From: Arthrobacter sp. Hiyo4
GTDB lineage: Bacteria; Actinomycetota; Actinomycetes; Actinomycetales; Micrococcaceae
Length of the DNA: 64,000 nucleotides
Assembly (NCBI GenBank): GCA_002370555.1
Contig: AP014718.1
Location: forward strand, 3,472,001 to 3,536,000
Direction: 5' to 3'
Shown here: piece after piece, positions 9,795-18,575 of the stretch
Numbering within the stretch: position 1 is the first letter of the stretch
Layout of the letters: each line of letters opens with the position of its first letter
Notes under the pieces: generated by a model
Told to the model about the DNA's origin: nothing
What the model saw: the letters and a program-made list of their open reading frames with translations, nothing else
Databases searched by the model: none
Program-made: the position numbers and the translations under genes

Positions 9795-11033
9795 TCAGGC
9801 TGCGGTGGCGGGCGTGATGGTGACGTCGTAGCCGAGGCTGATGAGTTTGTTGATGGCGTTGTTTTTGGCCTTGATCGGGTTGATCCGCGTGTAGTGGTCC
9901 GCGCCGGGGTCTGTATAGCACTCGCCGTTGGCGAGCATGTGCCAGACGGCGTTCAGGATGTTGTGTTCGAGGGCGACGAGCGCCTTCGGTCGGCCGCGCC
10001 TGGCCGCGGTGCGCTGGTATTTGGCGGCCAGGTAGGTGTCGTTGGTCCGTGCGGCGGACATGGCCGCTATGCCGAGGGCTGCTTTGAGGTATTTGTTGCC
10101 GGGCAGGATGTGGGCGGATTTGATCCGTCCGGCTGATTCGTTGGCGCCGGGACAGACGCCGGCCCAGGACGCGAGCCGGCCGGGTGTTTCGAAGACGCTC
10201 ATGTCCGCGCCGGTTTCGGCGATGATGACGTCGGCGACGTTGAGAGAGACTCCGGGGATGGTGGCCAGGGCTTCCCTGGCGTCACGAAAGGGTTCCATCG
10301 CCTCCTCGATCCGTGCGGTGAGTGAGTCGATGATGCGGGTCTGGGCATCGATCTGGTCCAGATGCAGCCGGGTCATGAAGGCATGGTGGGGTTTGAACCT
10401 GCCGGTGAGTGCGTCGACGAGGGCGGGGATTTTGGAGCGCAGCCTTCCCTTGGCCAGCGCGGCGAGGACTTCCGGGTCGCGTTCACCCTGGATGAGGGCG
10501 TCGAGCATCGCCCGGGACGAGACCCCGGTCAGGTCTGAGACCACCGAGGAGAGTTTGATCCCGGATCCTTCCAGGAACTTCTCCAGGCGTTGGATTTCAC
10601 GGACCCGGTCACGGGTGGCGGTTGCCCGCGCCCGGGTGAGGTCCCGCAGGTCGCGGATCGGTTCGGGCGGGACGAACGAGGCCCGCAGCAGTCCGTGCGC
10701 ACCGAGTTGGGCGAGCCAGGCAGCGTCGGAAACGTCTGTTTTGCGTCCCGGGATGTTCCTGGCCGACTTGGCGTTGACCAGCATCACCGGCAGCGTCTCT
10801 TCGAACACGTAGAAGAACGGCTTCCAGTAATCGCTGGTCGCTTCCATCACCACGGTGGTCACATGCTCGCGTTCCAGGAACTCCCGCAGCTCAAAAATCT
10901 GCGCCGTGGTCGCACCCCAGGTGGTCACCGTCGAGGTGTACGTCCCGGCGCGTGGACCCGGGACCCGCAGACAGAGCTTCGCGTCGCGTTTGGAAATATC
11001 CAAACCGGCGGCCCGCTCGTGAACAATATCCAT
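9795..11033 (-). CDS. IS110-family DEDD transposase
   Basis: About 412 residues. The N-terminal RuvC-like DEDD domain shows D12 (GLDISK), E64 (VVMEATSDYW), D100 and D103 (RKTDVSDA). The C-terminal Tnp20 domain carries IPGVSLNVADVIIAE and the serine-containing CPGANESAGRIKS motif. IS110 enzymes recombine DNA without flanking inverted repeats and are guided by an element-encoded bridge RNA. ATG 11033 is chosen over the open GTG at 11051 because AGGAGG lies 7-8 nt upstream. The frame is intact, so the element may still be active. Confidence 0.92.
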   Translation of the reverse strand: MDIVHERAAGLDISKRDAKLCLRVPGPRAGTYTSTVTTWGATTAQIFELREFLEREHVTTVVMEATSDYWKPFFYVFEETLPVMLVNAKSARNIPGRKTDVSDAAWLAQLGAHGLLRASFVPPEPIRDLRDLTRARATATRDRVREIQRLEKFLEGSGIKLSSVVSDLTGVSSRAMLDALIQGERDPEVLAALAKGRLRSKIPALVDALTGRFKPHHAFMTRLHLDQIDAQTRIIDSLTARIEEAMEPFRDAREALATIPGVSLNVADVIIAETGADMSVFETPGRLASWAGVCPGANESAGRIKSAHILPGNKYLKAALGIAAMSAARTNDTYLAAKYQRTAARRGRPKALVALEHNILNAVWHMLANGECYTDPGADHYTRINPIKAKNNAINKLISLGYDVTITPATAA

Positions 11034-11171
11034 GACATATCCTCCTGACACCTTGAACCTTCAAAATGGTGGCGTCTGCTACGGGGAGGACAGGGAAAAT
11101 ATTCAGGAATCTAACACTCGTGCTCAACGGCAACAATCCACGGTTCCCGTGGAAGTCCTCCGCGCCACGCT
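11034..11171 (-). ncRNA. candidate IS110 bridge RNA region
   Basis: Non-coding part of the element upstream of the transposase, where the IS110 group encodes its bridge RNA. On the minus strand it contains a perfect hairpin CCACGG-GAA-CCGTGG and a TTGAAGGTTCAA palindrome close to the transposase ribosome site. No protein frame is convincing here. Assignment is by position and family knowledge; the loops that would pair with donor and target have not been demonstrated. The remaining sequence to 11334 (outside the presumed element) shows no gene. Confidence 0.4.
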
Positions 11172-11334
11172 AACTAACGGACTCAAGGCACCAAGTTGGG
11201 TCGGCGTCGACCGTGGCAGACACCTCCATGATCCGCCAGCCACGACCGGCCCGCCAGAGACCGAACGTGGACGAGAACAACTTTCCCCGCCCACGGAGCG
11301 CCGGCGGCGCTGAACCGCTAAGTAGCAGCAGGTG

Positions 11335-11781
11335 TCAGATCACGCTGATGGAGGCGACTATCTCCTTGAGCGTCCCCAGCCGGGGCTCGATCTCCGGGTT
11401 CACGTACGGCCAGATCACCACAACACCGATGAAGCGGTTGTTCTCCCAAACACCCACAGTGGCCGCGACCCTCGCCTCGCCTGCCGGATCCGTGTATCCA
11501 ACCACGACGGCGTACGAGGACTTACCGGGTACGTCCAGTTCGCCTTCGGTGAGGATGGTCCCGGCCCGGTCTTCAAGGTAGAAGCCTGACATCAGGTGTG
11601 CCCAGCCGTTAGCCTGCGCGGCGCCGGTCACGGAGGTGTCGTCCTTGATGACCGTCACCAGGACACCGCCCAGCAGGCCATACTGCTCGGTGTTTGGCCC
11701 GGCGGCGGAGTCCTCCAGAACCTGGGTGTGCTCGGGGAAGTCTGCCGTGAATCCCAGCGGGGACTCGATATGAACTGACAT
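11335..11781 (-). CDS. DcrB/LpqN-like protein of WXG100 locus
   Basis: 148 residues, no signal peptide or membrane helix. The opening HIESPLGFTADFPEHTQ and the alternating beta pattern recall the small PsbP/Mog1-like fold of DcrB, LpqN and DUF1795 proteins, which often accompany type VII secretion cargo. This is an inference from pattern only. A strong ribosome site (AAGGAGC) precedes ATG 11781. It is the second gene after the WXG100-like protein, 63 nt downstream, and probably shares its transcript. Partner or chaperone of that protein is a plausible role. Confidence 0.5.
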   Translation of the reverse strand: MSVHIESPLGFTADFPEHTQVLEDSAAGPNTEQYGLLGGVLVTVIKDDTSVTGAAQANGWAHLMSGFYLEDRAGTILTEGELDVPGKSSYAVVVGYTDPAGEARVAATVGVWENNRFIGVVVIWPYVNPEIEPRLGTLKEIVASISVI

Positions 11782-11844
11782 GGTTGCTCCTTAGCGGTAA
11801 GTCTTGGCTGGGCTGGCTGGCACGTGCGGATCCGGCACGGGACG

Positions 11845-13436
11845 TCAGAGCTTCTCGAGCCTGGTGTCGTTCGGGACCTTATAGTACGTGGACACGTTGG
11901 TGGTTGCCTTGTTCTCGGTTCTGACCTCCACCTCGCCGGCCTTGAGGTCAACGCCGAACTCGTTGGATGCCGTCACCACACTGTTCACCTGGACCGTGGC
12001 GGAACCTGCTGCGTAGAGCTTGGCGGCGTCGTGGCCGGCCGCAACTGTGTCTCCCAATGCCATATTGCGCATGTAGCTATCGATCACCGCCGCGTTCTCC
12101 GGTGAGTACTCAACATTGATCTTCACGGTGCCCTGTGTGCCTACCGTCACGCCGGACTCAGCCTTTGCTCCCTGGAGGTCGGCACCCGAGCTGGCGCCCG
12201 AGGCAACCGTGCCCTCCATGGATACGGCGACCGATTCCATGTCGCCGTTCTTATCCAGGTACACTTCCAGGCCGCCCTTGCCCGAGGCCGCGAACACCCT
12301 GCCGTCAAGGTCCAGCTTGCCCTGGGCCGACACCTCGGCGCTGGCGGTGGCCGTGCCGTCCGTCAGGTTCCGCTCGTAGGCAAGATCCAGCTTCGCCGAG
12401 CCCGAAGCCTGGCCGGATTCACCCTCGGCTTCCAGGGAAAGGGTTCCCTTGGCCTTGTCGTCGTGGCCGGTGGAACCGTTCTCGTCCGCAGCATCGTTGA
12501 TGGTGTCCAGGACGTAGCCGGGCGGGTTACCTGCCACATCCTTGACCTCACCGACGCTGTCCGGCGGGAGATCCGTATAAATCTGGTTGCGGGCGGCCAT
12601 AGCCTCCTCCAGGCTGCCGAATTTGTACTCGCGCGAGGCCTCTCCGTTCAGCGTGACCCCGGCCGTGCCGGTAGCGTCGTTCACCCCTACGCCCACGTTC
12701 CCGTAGACCTTCATGGTGGCCGAACCGTCTGCATTCTCAACGACGACGGTGCCCACCTCAGCGCCGGCGTGGAACCAGGCAACCCGGGCATCAAGGGAGG
12801 CCTTGCCAGACTCCGTGTATACGGGGTTTCTGTCTTGGCGAGTTCCCGGAGGTGGGCACTCGCCTGATCCTGGGCGAACTGGGGAATCCCGCCGTCCATC
12901 CTCATGAGGTCCTCGGCGAACGGACCGTTCCCGTCTTCGCCTTCGATCAGGTATCTCCGGTCCTCCTCGGACAGGCTGGCCCACCACTTGGCTTGTTCTT
13001 CCGGACTGGCCTTGAGCATGTCGCCCATGCCCTGCTTCAGATCCTGGCGGTGGGCGTCAGCCGCTGCGGCCTTCGCCACTTGTTCCTCCAGCCAGTTCTG
13101 GGCGCGGCTGCCCAGGTCCTTGATCTTGTCCAGGACGCTGGTCCCGCCACTTCCGATGCTGCCGCCGCCGGTCGCCGCGGAGGACTGTTCCTGTTCGCTT
13201 GCGTGCTGCAGGAGCAGCTTGGAGTTGTGGCGGAGGCTGGATGCCACCCGCTCCAGGCTGGGGCGGTGGTTGCCGGACCAGTCCTGCCGGAACAGCTCGC
13301 CGTCGGCACCCTTCCATGGCGCGGACTGGATCTGGCCTTGCAGGGAGCTGGCCCGGCTGCTGAGCAGCGCGGCCGCCTTGTCAACGGCCTTCGCCAGCTC
13401 CCGCAGCTGGCTGACGTCCGCGCCGTAAAAAGTCAT
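11845..13436 (-). CDS. WXG100-like N-terminal domain protein with long C-terminal domain (one frameshift)
   Basis: About 530 residues when one base is restored near 12826. Residues 1-100 form a WXG100/ESAT-6-like helical hairpin: LRELAKAVDKAAALL, then the turn APWKGADGELFRQDW with its W-x-G, then a second helix. A Gly/Ser linker, a helical region and a Lys-Asp-rich middle (EEQAKWWASLSEEDRRYLI) follow. The last 320 residues are Gly/Ala/Asp/Thr-rich beta-like sequence with repeated phrases such as GEASREYKF and GTVKINVEY and no recognised toxin motif. WXG100 proteins are exported by type VII secretion; no secretion machinery lies in this window, so this would be an orphan substrate. Its own promoter should lie in the 13437-13648 gap. 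Confidence 0.6.
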
Positions 13437-13505
13437 GGTGTCTCCCCCGGAGAGTATTAAGGGTTAGTTCTATCGCTGGATATATCGTCGCATGGTGGCA
13501 ATTCT

Positions 13506-13535
13506 CCCGCGATGGGGAACACTCCCCATCGCGGG
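13506..13535. repeat. perfect 13-bp-arm inverted repeat in divergent promoter region
   Basis: CCCGCGATGGGGA (13506-13518), a 4-nt spacer ACAC, then TCCCCATCGCGGG (13523-13535). It lies between the divergent WXG100-like gene and the DUF1206 gene, 70 nt upstream of the former. A terminator is unlikely because no gene ends here and no T-run follows; an operator or an RNA hairpin in a leader is more plausible. Confidence 0.55.
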
Positions 13536-13648
13536 GCACACCAACGCGCGCCCAGTTAGTGTCGGTCCGCGGTGCGCAAAGTTGGTACTGTTCGGGGCGG
13601 CGTCGCGTGGCACCATGGGGTTGTGCGGGGGCCCGCAAATCTGCGCCC

Positions 13649-14498
13649 GTGCGGCGCTGCGCCGAAGGAAACGCCATCAAAAGAGAACTCAGAGACGCCG
13701 CAGACGCGGCGGAGGACGTCACCAACTCACGCGCACTGGAGTTGCTGGCGAGGGTGGGTTTCGCGGTAAGCGGCCTATTGCACTTCCTGGTGGGCACCAT
13801 CGCAATCCGCCTCGCCATGGGCGGTTCGGGGAATGCTGACTTCAGCGGTGCTGTGTCCGAACTGGCGAGCCAGCCTGCCGGGCCGTTCCTCCTGTGGGCA
13901 AGCTTTGCCGCCTGCGCGGCACTGGCCATCTGGCAGGCCAGCGATGCCGTCTTCGATTACAACCGGCTGCCCGCTATGGACAAAGTCGGTAAGAAGGCCA
14001 AAGCGGCAGCGCAGACCGTGGTGTTTGCCGGGCTCGCCGTGACCCTGGCCAGCTTCGCTATGGGCACAGGGTCCGGAGGCGACAACCAGCAATCAGCGAG
14101 CGACCTCACCGTCGCCGTCATGAAAGCCCCGGCGGCATAGCGCTGCTGGTCCTCGCGGGGCTGGGCGTTGCCATCACCGGGATCATCTACGGCATCCGCG
14201 GAATTAAGAAGACCTTCGAGAAACACCTCACCATGCCCGTTTCCAGTTCTGCCCGGACGGCCGTCTCAGCCTTGGGCGTGGCCGGCTACGTCGCCAAGGG
14301 CATAGTCCTGCTGCTGACCGGGATGCTCATCACCATTGCCACCCTGCAGGCCCATCCGGATGAATCCACGGGCCTGGACGGTGGGCTCAGGGCCCTGCGC
14401 GAACAGCCCTTCGGCGTGTACCTGCTGGCCGCAGTGGGCGCCGGCCTCATCTGCTACGGCGCGTTCATGGTGGTGCGGCGCGCCTGGCCAAAATGTAG
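13649..14498 (+). CDS. DUF1206 multi-repeat membrane protein (two frameshifts)
   Basis: About 283 residues with six hydrophobic segments arranged as three repeats of a two-helix unit: LARVGFAVSGLLHFLVG, then LALLVLAGLGVAITGI-type, then LGVAGYVAKGIVLLLTG. This is the DUF1206 architecture, of unknown function. One base is missing near 14132 (GCCCCGGCGGC) and one near 14477; with both restored the product ends VRARLAKM at TAG 14496. The start is uncertain: GTG 13649 is in frame, but the best ribosome site GAAGGA lies 6 nt before an ATC at 13676, where family members would start Met-Lys-Arg-Glu. Confidence 0.7.
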
Positions 14499-14566
14499 GG
14501 TGGGGCGCCATCTCCGGAGCCCGGCCTGCCCGCCCCTCCCAACACCCGGCCGGTTAGGGTGGGTCC

Positions 14567-15049
14567 ATGCCCCAGGTACGTGCCGAACGCCTCATCCGCC
14601 TCGATCCGGAGACAGTCTTTGCCCTCTCCCAGACCACGGGTGCGTTCCGGCTCAAATGGGACCCGTTCATCTCGGCCCAAGGTTTCCTGGACAGCGCAAC
14701 GTCCGCCGGAAAGGGTGTCCGGACACGGACCGTGTCCCGCCTGGGCCTGGTGATGGTGAGCGAATACGTTTCCTATTCGCCACCCAGAAACGTGGGTATG
14801 GCCATGGTGTCCGGACCGTGGTTTTTCGGGAAGTTCGGTGGCGGCTGGCGTTTCACCGCGGACGACGCCGGCACCCGCGCGGTCTGGAAGTACACCTTTT
14901 CGTGCCGCCCGGCCTGGTTGCGGCCCGTGGCTGAACGGATGGGCGCCTGGCTTTTGGGCCGTGAGATCACTAAGAGGATCGACGCGTTTGCCCGGGCCTG
15001 CGAGGATCCGGCCCTGGTGGCCGAGTTCCGCGCCCGCCAAGCACCGTGA
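14567..15049 (+). CDS. SRPBCC-family (START-like) protein
   Basis: 160-residue helix-grip-fold protein, intact. The beginning RAERLIRLDPETVFALSQTT and the end MGAWLLGREITKRIDAFARAC fit polyketide cyclase/dehydrase-like SRPBCC proteins that bind hydrophobic ligands. No signal peptide. ATG 14567 is the start; the preceding TTAGGGTGGGTCC offers a ribosome site. Starts 68 nt after the DUF1206 gene, so they may be cotranscribed. Ligand unknown. Confidence 0.65.
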   Translation: MPQVRAERLIRLDPETVFALSQTTGAFRLKWDPFISAQGFLDSATSAGKGVRTRTVSRLGLVMVSEYVSYSPPRNVGMAMVSGPWFFGKFGGGWRFTADDAGTRAVWKYTFSCRPAWLRPVAERMGAWLLGREITKRIDAFARACEDPALVAEFRARQAP

Positions 15050-15105
15050 TCACAGAGCCGTGACACAGCGCCGGGGTCTCCGGCAAATAGATCACGGCAC
15101 AGGGA

Positions 15106-15770
15106 TCACGGCACCGTAATCACAGCAACGGCGCGCTGGGTTTCGTCCCGCAGTTCCAGGCTGGCGATGCTGGCCAGCTGTAGGGGCGTGGCGCCCATGA
15201 CCTTCACTCTCCCGCTGGGCGTGGCGGTCCAGGCGCAGGCCCGGTCCTCGCCGCCGTCGCGGTCCCGGATCCAGAGCGAGAGGGTCCCGTCCAGCGGCAG
15301 TTTGCTGCCGTTCACGGCCAGCTCGGTGCCCCATGTTTTCCGGGCAAGGTCGATGCTGAACTGCAGGCCGTTGCCGGACTGGACCGAGTAGCTGGCGTCC
15401 GGCGCTGGCGGCCGGCTGAGCAGCGGGGCTGCCGCTATGCCCAACGCGAGGCACGCGGCGGCGACGGCACCCACCAACGCCACCCACCGCCGTCGTAGTT
15501 TACGACGCCGGGTGGCCAGTTCATCGAGGACCCTGCGAGGCACGGAGCCGGCTGGCTCGGGGCCACCACGGGGCGGGCGCTCCCGGTGAGCGCCACCGCG
15601 TCCGGGACGGGAAGCGCGTCGAGCAGGGCCGGCAGGCTTTCAAGCTCGGCGAGTTCGGTGCGGCAGTCCGCGCAGTCCTTGAGGTGGGCTTCGAAACGTT
15701 GCGAATCCGCGGGGTCAAGCCCGCCGAGCACGTAGGCGCCCAGCAGCTGGTGCAGCTCAGAGGCGTTCAC
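15106..15770 (-). CDS. zinc-finger anti-sigma factor (one frameshift)
   Basis: About 221 residues. The N-terminal zinc anti-sigma domain shows the HxxxCxxC signature in FEAHLKDCADC. A single transmembrane helix (WVALVGAVAAACLALGIAAA) places the C-terminal domain outside the membrane. One base is missing near 15575 between VVAP and EPAGSVPRR. GTG 15770 overlaps the stop of the upstream sigma gene (GTGA), giving translational coupling, the usual way sigma and anti-sigma are kept in ratio. It should hold the sigma factor of 15767-16266 inactive at the membrane until a signal arrives. Confidence 0.78.
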
Positions 15771-16266
15771 CGCTCCACCCCCATCTCATCGAGGATGGTC
15801 CGCAGCGCCCTGACGGCGTAATAGGCCCGGGACTTCACGGTTCCGCTGGGGATGTTCAGCTGCACGGCGGCCTCCTTGACGGTGAAACGGCGGTAGTGGA
15901 GGGCGACGAGGACATCGCGGTGCTCGGTACTGAGCCGCAGCAGCGCCTCTTCCATCAGCACGCGGTTCAGGAGTTCATCCACGCGTTCCACGGCCTCGGC
16001 GGGATCGGCGAGTTCGCGTTCCATCGCTTCGGCCGGACGCCTTTGGGATTTGCGGTAGTTGTCGATCATGATGTTCCGCGCTGTACGGAACAGGTAGCTG
16101 CGGAGGCTTCCGGTGATGTCCGGGCCTGCTGCCAGACGCGCAGCACGGTCTCCTGGACCACGTCCTCTGCCAGCTGTGGGTCGCGGGAGGCACTGAGGAC
16201 AAAACGGCGCAGGGCGGAGCCGTGTTCGCGGTAGATCGCAGCCACCACGTCCTCGTCCAGCGGCAT
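15767..16266 (-). CDS. ECF RNA polymerase sigma factor, module 1 (one frameshift)
   Basis: About 166 residues. Region 2 reads YREHGSALRRFVLSASRDPQLAEDVVQET, and region 4 is the HTH AAVQLNIPSGTVKSRAYYAVRALR. One base is lost near 16127, between VWQQA and the DITGSLRSYLFRTARN segment. It lacks the extra domains of larger ECF groups. Followed with overlap by its zinc-finger anti-sigma gene and divergent from a COG4315 lipoprotein gene, a layout that suggests autoregulation from the shared intergenic region. Confidence 0.85.
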
Positions 16267-16369
16267 GCCGCCCTCCTGTCCCTGATCCGGCCTGCGGTTA
16301 CAAATTCGCGACTACAACGATGCTGAAGCTCCGTGCACTCATGCGATATAACGTCGGCGGACGGAAAAC

Positions 16370-16384
16370 GGTTCACTTTGAACC
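16370..16384. promoter_or_regulatory. inverted repeat GGTTCA-n3-TGAACC between sigma and lipoprotein genes
   Basis: Perfect 6-bp arms with a 3-nt spacer in the 190-nt divergent region between the ECF sigma gene and the COG4315 lipoprotein gene. Its size suits a dimeric regulator. No regulator gene is adjacent apart from the sigma pair. Confidence 0.35.
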
Positions 16385-16456
16385 ATTCTTCACCCTGGTG
16401 CGTCGTACCGGTTAGCGTCCGGTGACCTACGCCGGGCCCCAGCCGAGGAGCATCCC

Positions 16457-16971
16457 ATGAAACAGCATTTGTGCACAGGTCTTGCCGCGGCGGCTCTCAT
16501 AGCCGCACTTTCCGGCTGCGGCGGCAGCCCCGGAACCACCACAACCACTCCGGCGGCCACCAGCCCTGCCGCCACGTCCGCTGGCTCCCCACCGCAGCGG
16601 CCGCCGTCGACCTCAAGACAGCATCCTCCAGCGCCGGCAACATCGTGGTGGACGCCGCGGGCATGAGCGTCTATTTCTTCACCAAGGACGTGAAGGATTC
16701 CGGCACCAGCGCCTGTACGGGAGCGTGCCTGACCGCGTGGCCACCGCTCCTCACCACGGCGGCCAAGCCTGCCGCCGAAGGCATCACCGGCACGCTCGGG
16801 ACAATCACGACGCCGGACGGGGCCAAGCAGGTGACCCTGAATGGACTGCCGCTGTACTACTTCGCGCAGGACAAGAAGCCTGGCGACGTGCTGGGACAGG
16901 GCGTCAACAACGTCTGGTACCTGGCCACGCCGGCCGGGGAAATGATCCGGAAAGCGGCGTCAGGCTACTGA
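16457..16971 (+). CDS. COG4315-type secreted lipoprotein (one frameshift)
   Basis: About 171 residues. A lipoprotein signal peptide ends with the lipobox LSGC at residues 18-21, followed by a Thr/Pro/Ala linker. Two copies of the lipoprotein repeat of unknown function follow: MSVYFFTKDVKDSGTSACTG..CLTAWPPL and GLPLYYFAQDKKPGD..NNVWYLATP. One base is lost near 16590. GAGGAG precedes ATG 16457. Proteins of this family often sit beside ECF sigma genes and are sigma targets; here it is divergent from module 1. Confidence 0.8.
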
Positions 16972-17164
16972 CCGTTCAGGAGGTACGGATGGACGGCGTA
17001 TATGGGGCCCGGTCTACGGGTGGATGCCGGGCAACGGGACTGGAGGCGTCGCCGGCAGGGGCAGAGCCGGGGGCTGTCCCTCGCCGTTCTGCGGCCCACC
17101 CGGCATACCCGGTGTGACGTTTTCGGGGAGGGAAGCTCCGGCAGGGGCACTGCCGGACCTGAAC

Positions 17165-17849
17165 CTAAGGGGCCGGCGCGGGCTGCGTGGCCTGGCTGGA
17201 ACCGGATCCCGGTACGGCCGGAGCCGGCACAGTGTCAGCTGTGCCGGTGGGTCCTAGGGCAGGGACGGCGGGCTGGGCCGGTCCCGGAGCCGGGGTCTCC
17301 ACCGGCGCGGGGCAGGACCGCCGCCAACGGTGGATATGAAGGATATTAGTGCGTGGTTGACCTGGCCGATGGAATCCCGGATCCCCTGGTCGGAGGCCAC
17401 GGCAACGGCGCCGCCGGCCGCAAGCGAAACCGCGACGGACAATGTAGTGAGGGTGATTCTGCGCTTGGCACGACGGCGGGCGGCGAGCTCGTCGGTGGCG
17501 GTCGTGAGCTGGCTGGTTGCCTCGGCGGGGCTACGGCTACGGTGGGCTCTGATTGAGGGGATGCCGCCACCGCCAGGTGACGCGTGGCTGCCGCGCGGCT
17601 CGGCGCAGGCGTCGGGACAGCAGTGTGTGTCACGGCAGGAGTCTGTGTCACGGCAGGAGTCTGTGTCACGGCAGGCCTCATAAGCACGGCAACCGCATCG
17701 GAAGGTACCGGCCGCTCGGCTGCGAGCGCCCGGAGCTCCAGCAGGACGGGGCGGAGGCCGCCGTCGTCGTGCAGCCCTGCCTCCAGCAGCAACCGGTCAA
17801 CAGACGCTGCCTCGCGGGAACGGTTGCGTGAGCCTGCGGTGTCACTCAT
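17165..17849 (-). CDS. putative anti-sigma membrane protein, module 2 (two frameshifts)
   Basis: About 228 residues after restoring bases near 17536 and 17303. The N-terminal 50 residues are helical (REAASVDRLLLEAGLHDD). A Thr/Pro/Val repeat region follows (see 17625-17676), then a basic stretch DELAARRRAKRR, one transmembrane helix (LTTLSVAVSLAAGGAVAV) and a Pro/Ala-rich outer tail. No zinc-finger motif is seen. The start ATG 17849 overlaps the end of the sigma gene by 8 nt (ATGAGTGA), which is the main reason to call it the cognate anti-sigma. Its tail composition resembles that of the Ala-rich protein at 18576. Confidence 0.55.
17625..17676 (-). repeat. three-copy 18-bp tandem repeat inside module 2 anti-sigma gene
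   Basis: The unit TGTGTCACGGCAGGAGTC occurs three times in register (18-bp period) and encodes PAVTQT-like hexapeptides on the minus strand. Copies are nearly identical at the DNA level, suggesting recent slippage expansion. The period is a multiple of three, so copy-number change would alter linker length without breaking the frame. Confidence 0.75.
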
Positions 17850-18420
17850 GATCTGCCTGGTTTCTTCTAAGAGTCTGGTCCTTGAGGTTCTGCAACGCCC
17901 TGCGTTGGAGCTGCTTGATGGCACCCTGGGACTTGCCCATGATGCCGGCCACCTGTTCGATGGAAAGATCGGCCACCACCCGCAGTGCCAGCACCTGGCG
18001 GTGTTCATCGGTCAGACCTGCCAGCAAGTGGGCCGCGCCGCCGCCGTGGCCCAAGGCGTGGTCCTCGGCGGACGCCGTGCTGCGCCCGTCCTGCAGGGGG
18101 TCGTACGGAGTGAAGTCCGGCCGTCGTTCAACCCGCCGGTAGTAATCCACCATCCGGGCGTGGGCTATGGAGAACACCAACGATTTGGCACCCTGGAGCC
18201 CGCCGGTCAGCTCACCAATCTTGGGGAAAAACGCCAGGAACACGTCCTGGGTGACAGCCTCCGGATCGTCCACGCCGCGGGCCTTGAGATAGCCCTGGAC
18301 CGCTCCGGCAAAGGTTCGATAGACAGCGCCGAAGAGCACAGCCGGATCAGCACCGGCAGTGTCTGCAAATGTATCTATATCTTCTTCGGCCAAAGTGTCC
18401 AGCACCAGTGGCTCCTCCAT
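17842..18420 (-). CDS. ECF-type RNA polymerase sigma factor, module 2
   Basis: 192 residues, intact. Region 2 contains DPEAVTQDVFLAFFPKIGEL and FSIAHARMVDYYRRVERRPD; region 4 contains DEHRQVLALRVVADLSIEQVAGIMGKSQGAIKQLQRRALQ, a clear sigma HTH. The acidic N-terminus is short. Its relationship to the SigD/ECF subfamilies of actinobacteria is plausible but not proved. Overlaps the presumed anti-sigma gene. The Ala-rich exported protein gene upstream on the same strand is separated by a strong hairpin. Confidence 0.85.
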   Translation of the reverse strand: MEEPLVLDTLAEEDIDTFADTAGADPAVLFGAVYRTFAGAVQGYLKARGVDDPEAVTQDVFLAFFPKIGELTGGLQGAKSLVFSIAHARMVDYYRRVERRPDFTPYDPLQDGRSTASAEDHALGHGGGAAHLLAGLTDEHRQVLALRVVADLSIEQVAGIMGKSQGAIKQLQRRALQNLKDQTLRRNQADHE

Positions 18421-18510
18421 CCCGGGCAGCGGACTCGCTTATCCCGGTATTCGGCGCGGTGTGCTCCGCTGTTATCGGTCGGCTGCTGTCGGTCAGCGAT
18501 CTTGCTGCCA

Positions 18511-18560
18511 TGTGGACTGCGGAAATCCGGTCCGTCCGGAGCGGGTTCCCGCAGTCCACA
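18511..18560 (-). terminator. strong hairpin after Ala-rich protein gene
   Basis: TGTGGACTGCGGAAA (18511-18525) pairs with TTCCCGCAGTCCACA (18546-18560) with one mismatch, and the loop contains a nested TCCGG/CCGGA hairpin. It starts 16 nt past the stop of the 18576-19201 gene and lies before the module 2 sigma gene. There is no T-run, as is common for actinobacterial terminators. Confidence 0.55.
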
Positions 18561-18575
18561 CTAGCTGAGCAAGTC

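Larger units (their letters stand above)
9772..11178 (-). mobile_element. IS110-family insertion sequence
   Basis: A single transposase gene with a non-coding flank upstream of it and no terminal inverted repeats, as expected for IS110. The heptamer AACTAAC occurs at 9772-9778 and again at 11172-11178, bracketing the transposase and about 1.4 kb, the usual size for this family. These are my best estimate of the boundaries, with part of the repeat being the shared core. The element sits between trmB and the WXG100-associated locus and disrupts no recognisable gene. Confidence 0.6.

Noticed and set aside
17625..17676. CRISPR array
   Set aside because: Contiguous 18-bp units without spacers, inside a coding frame.
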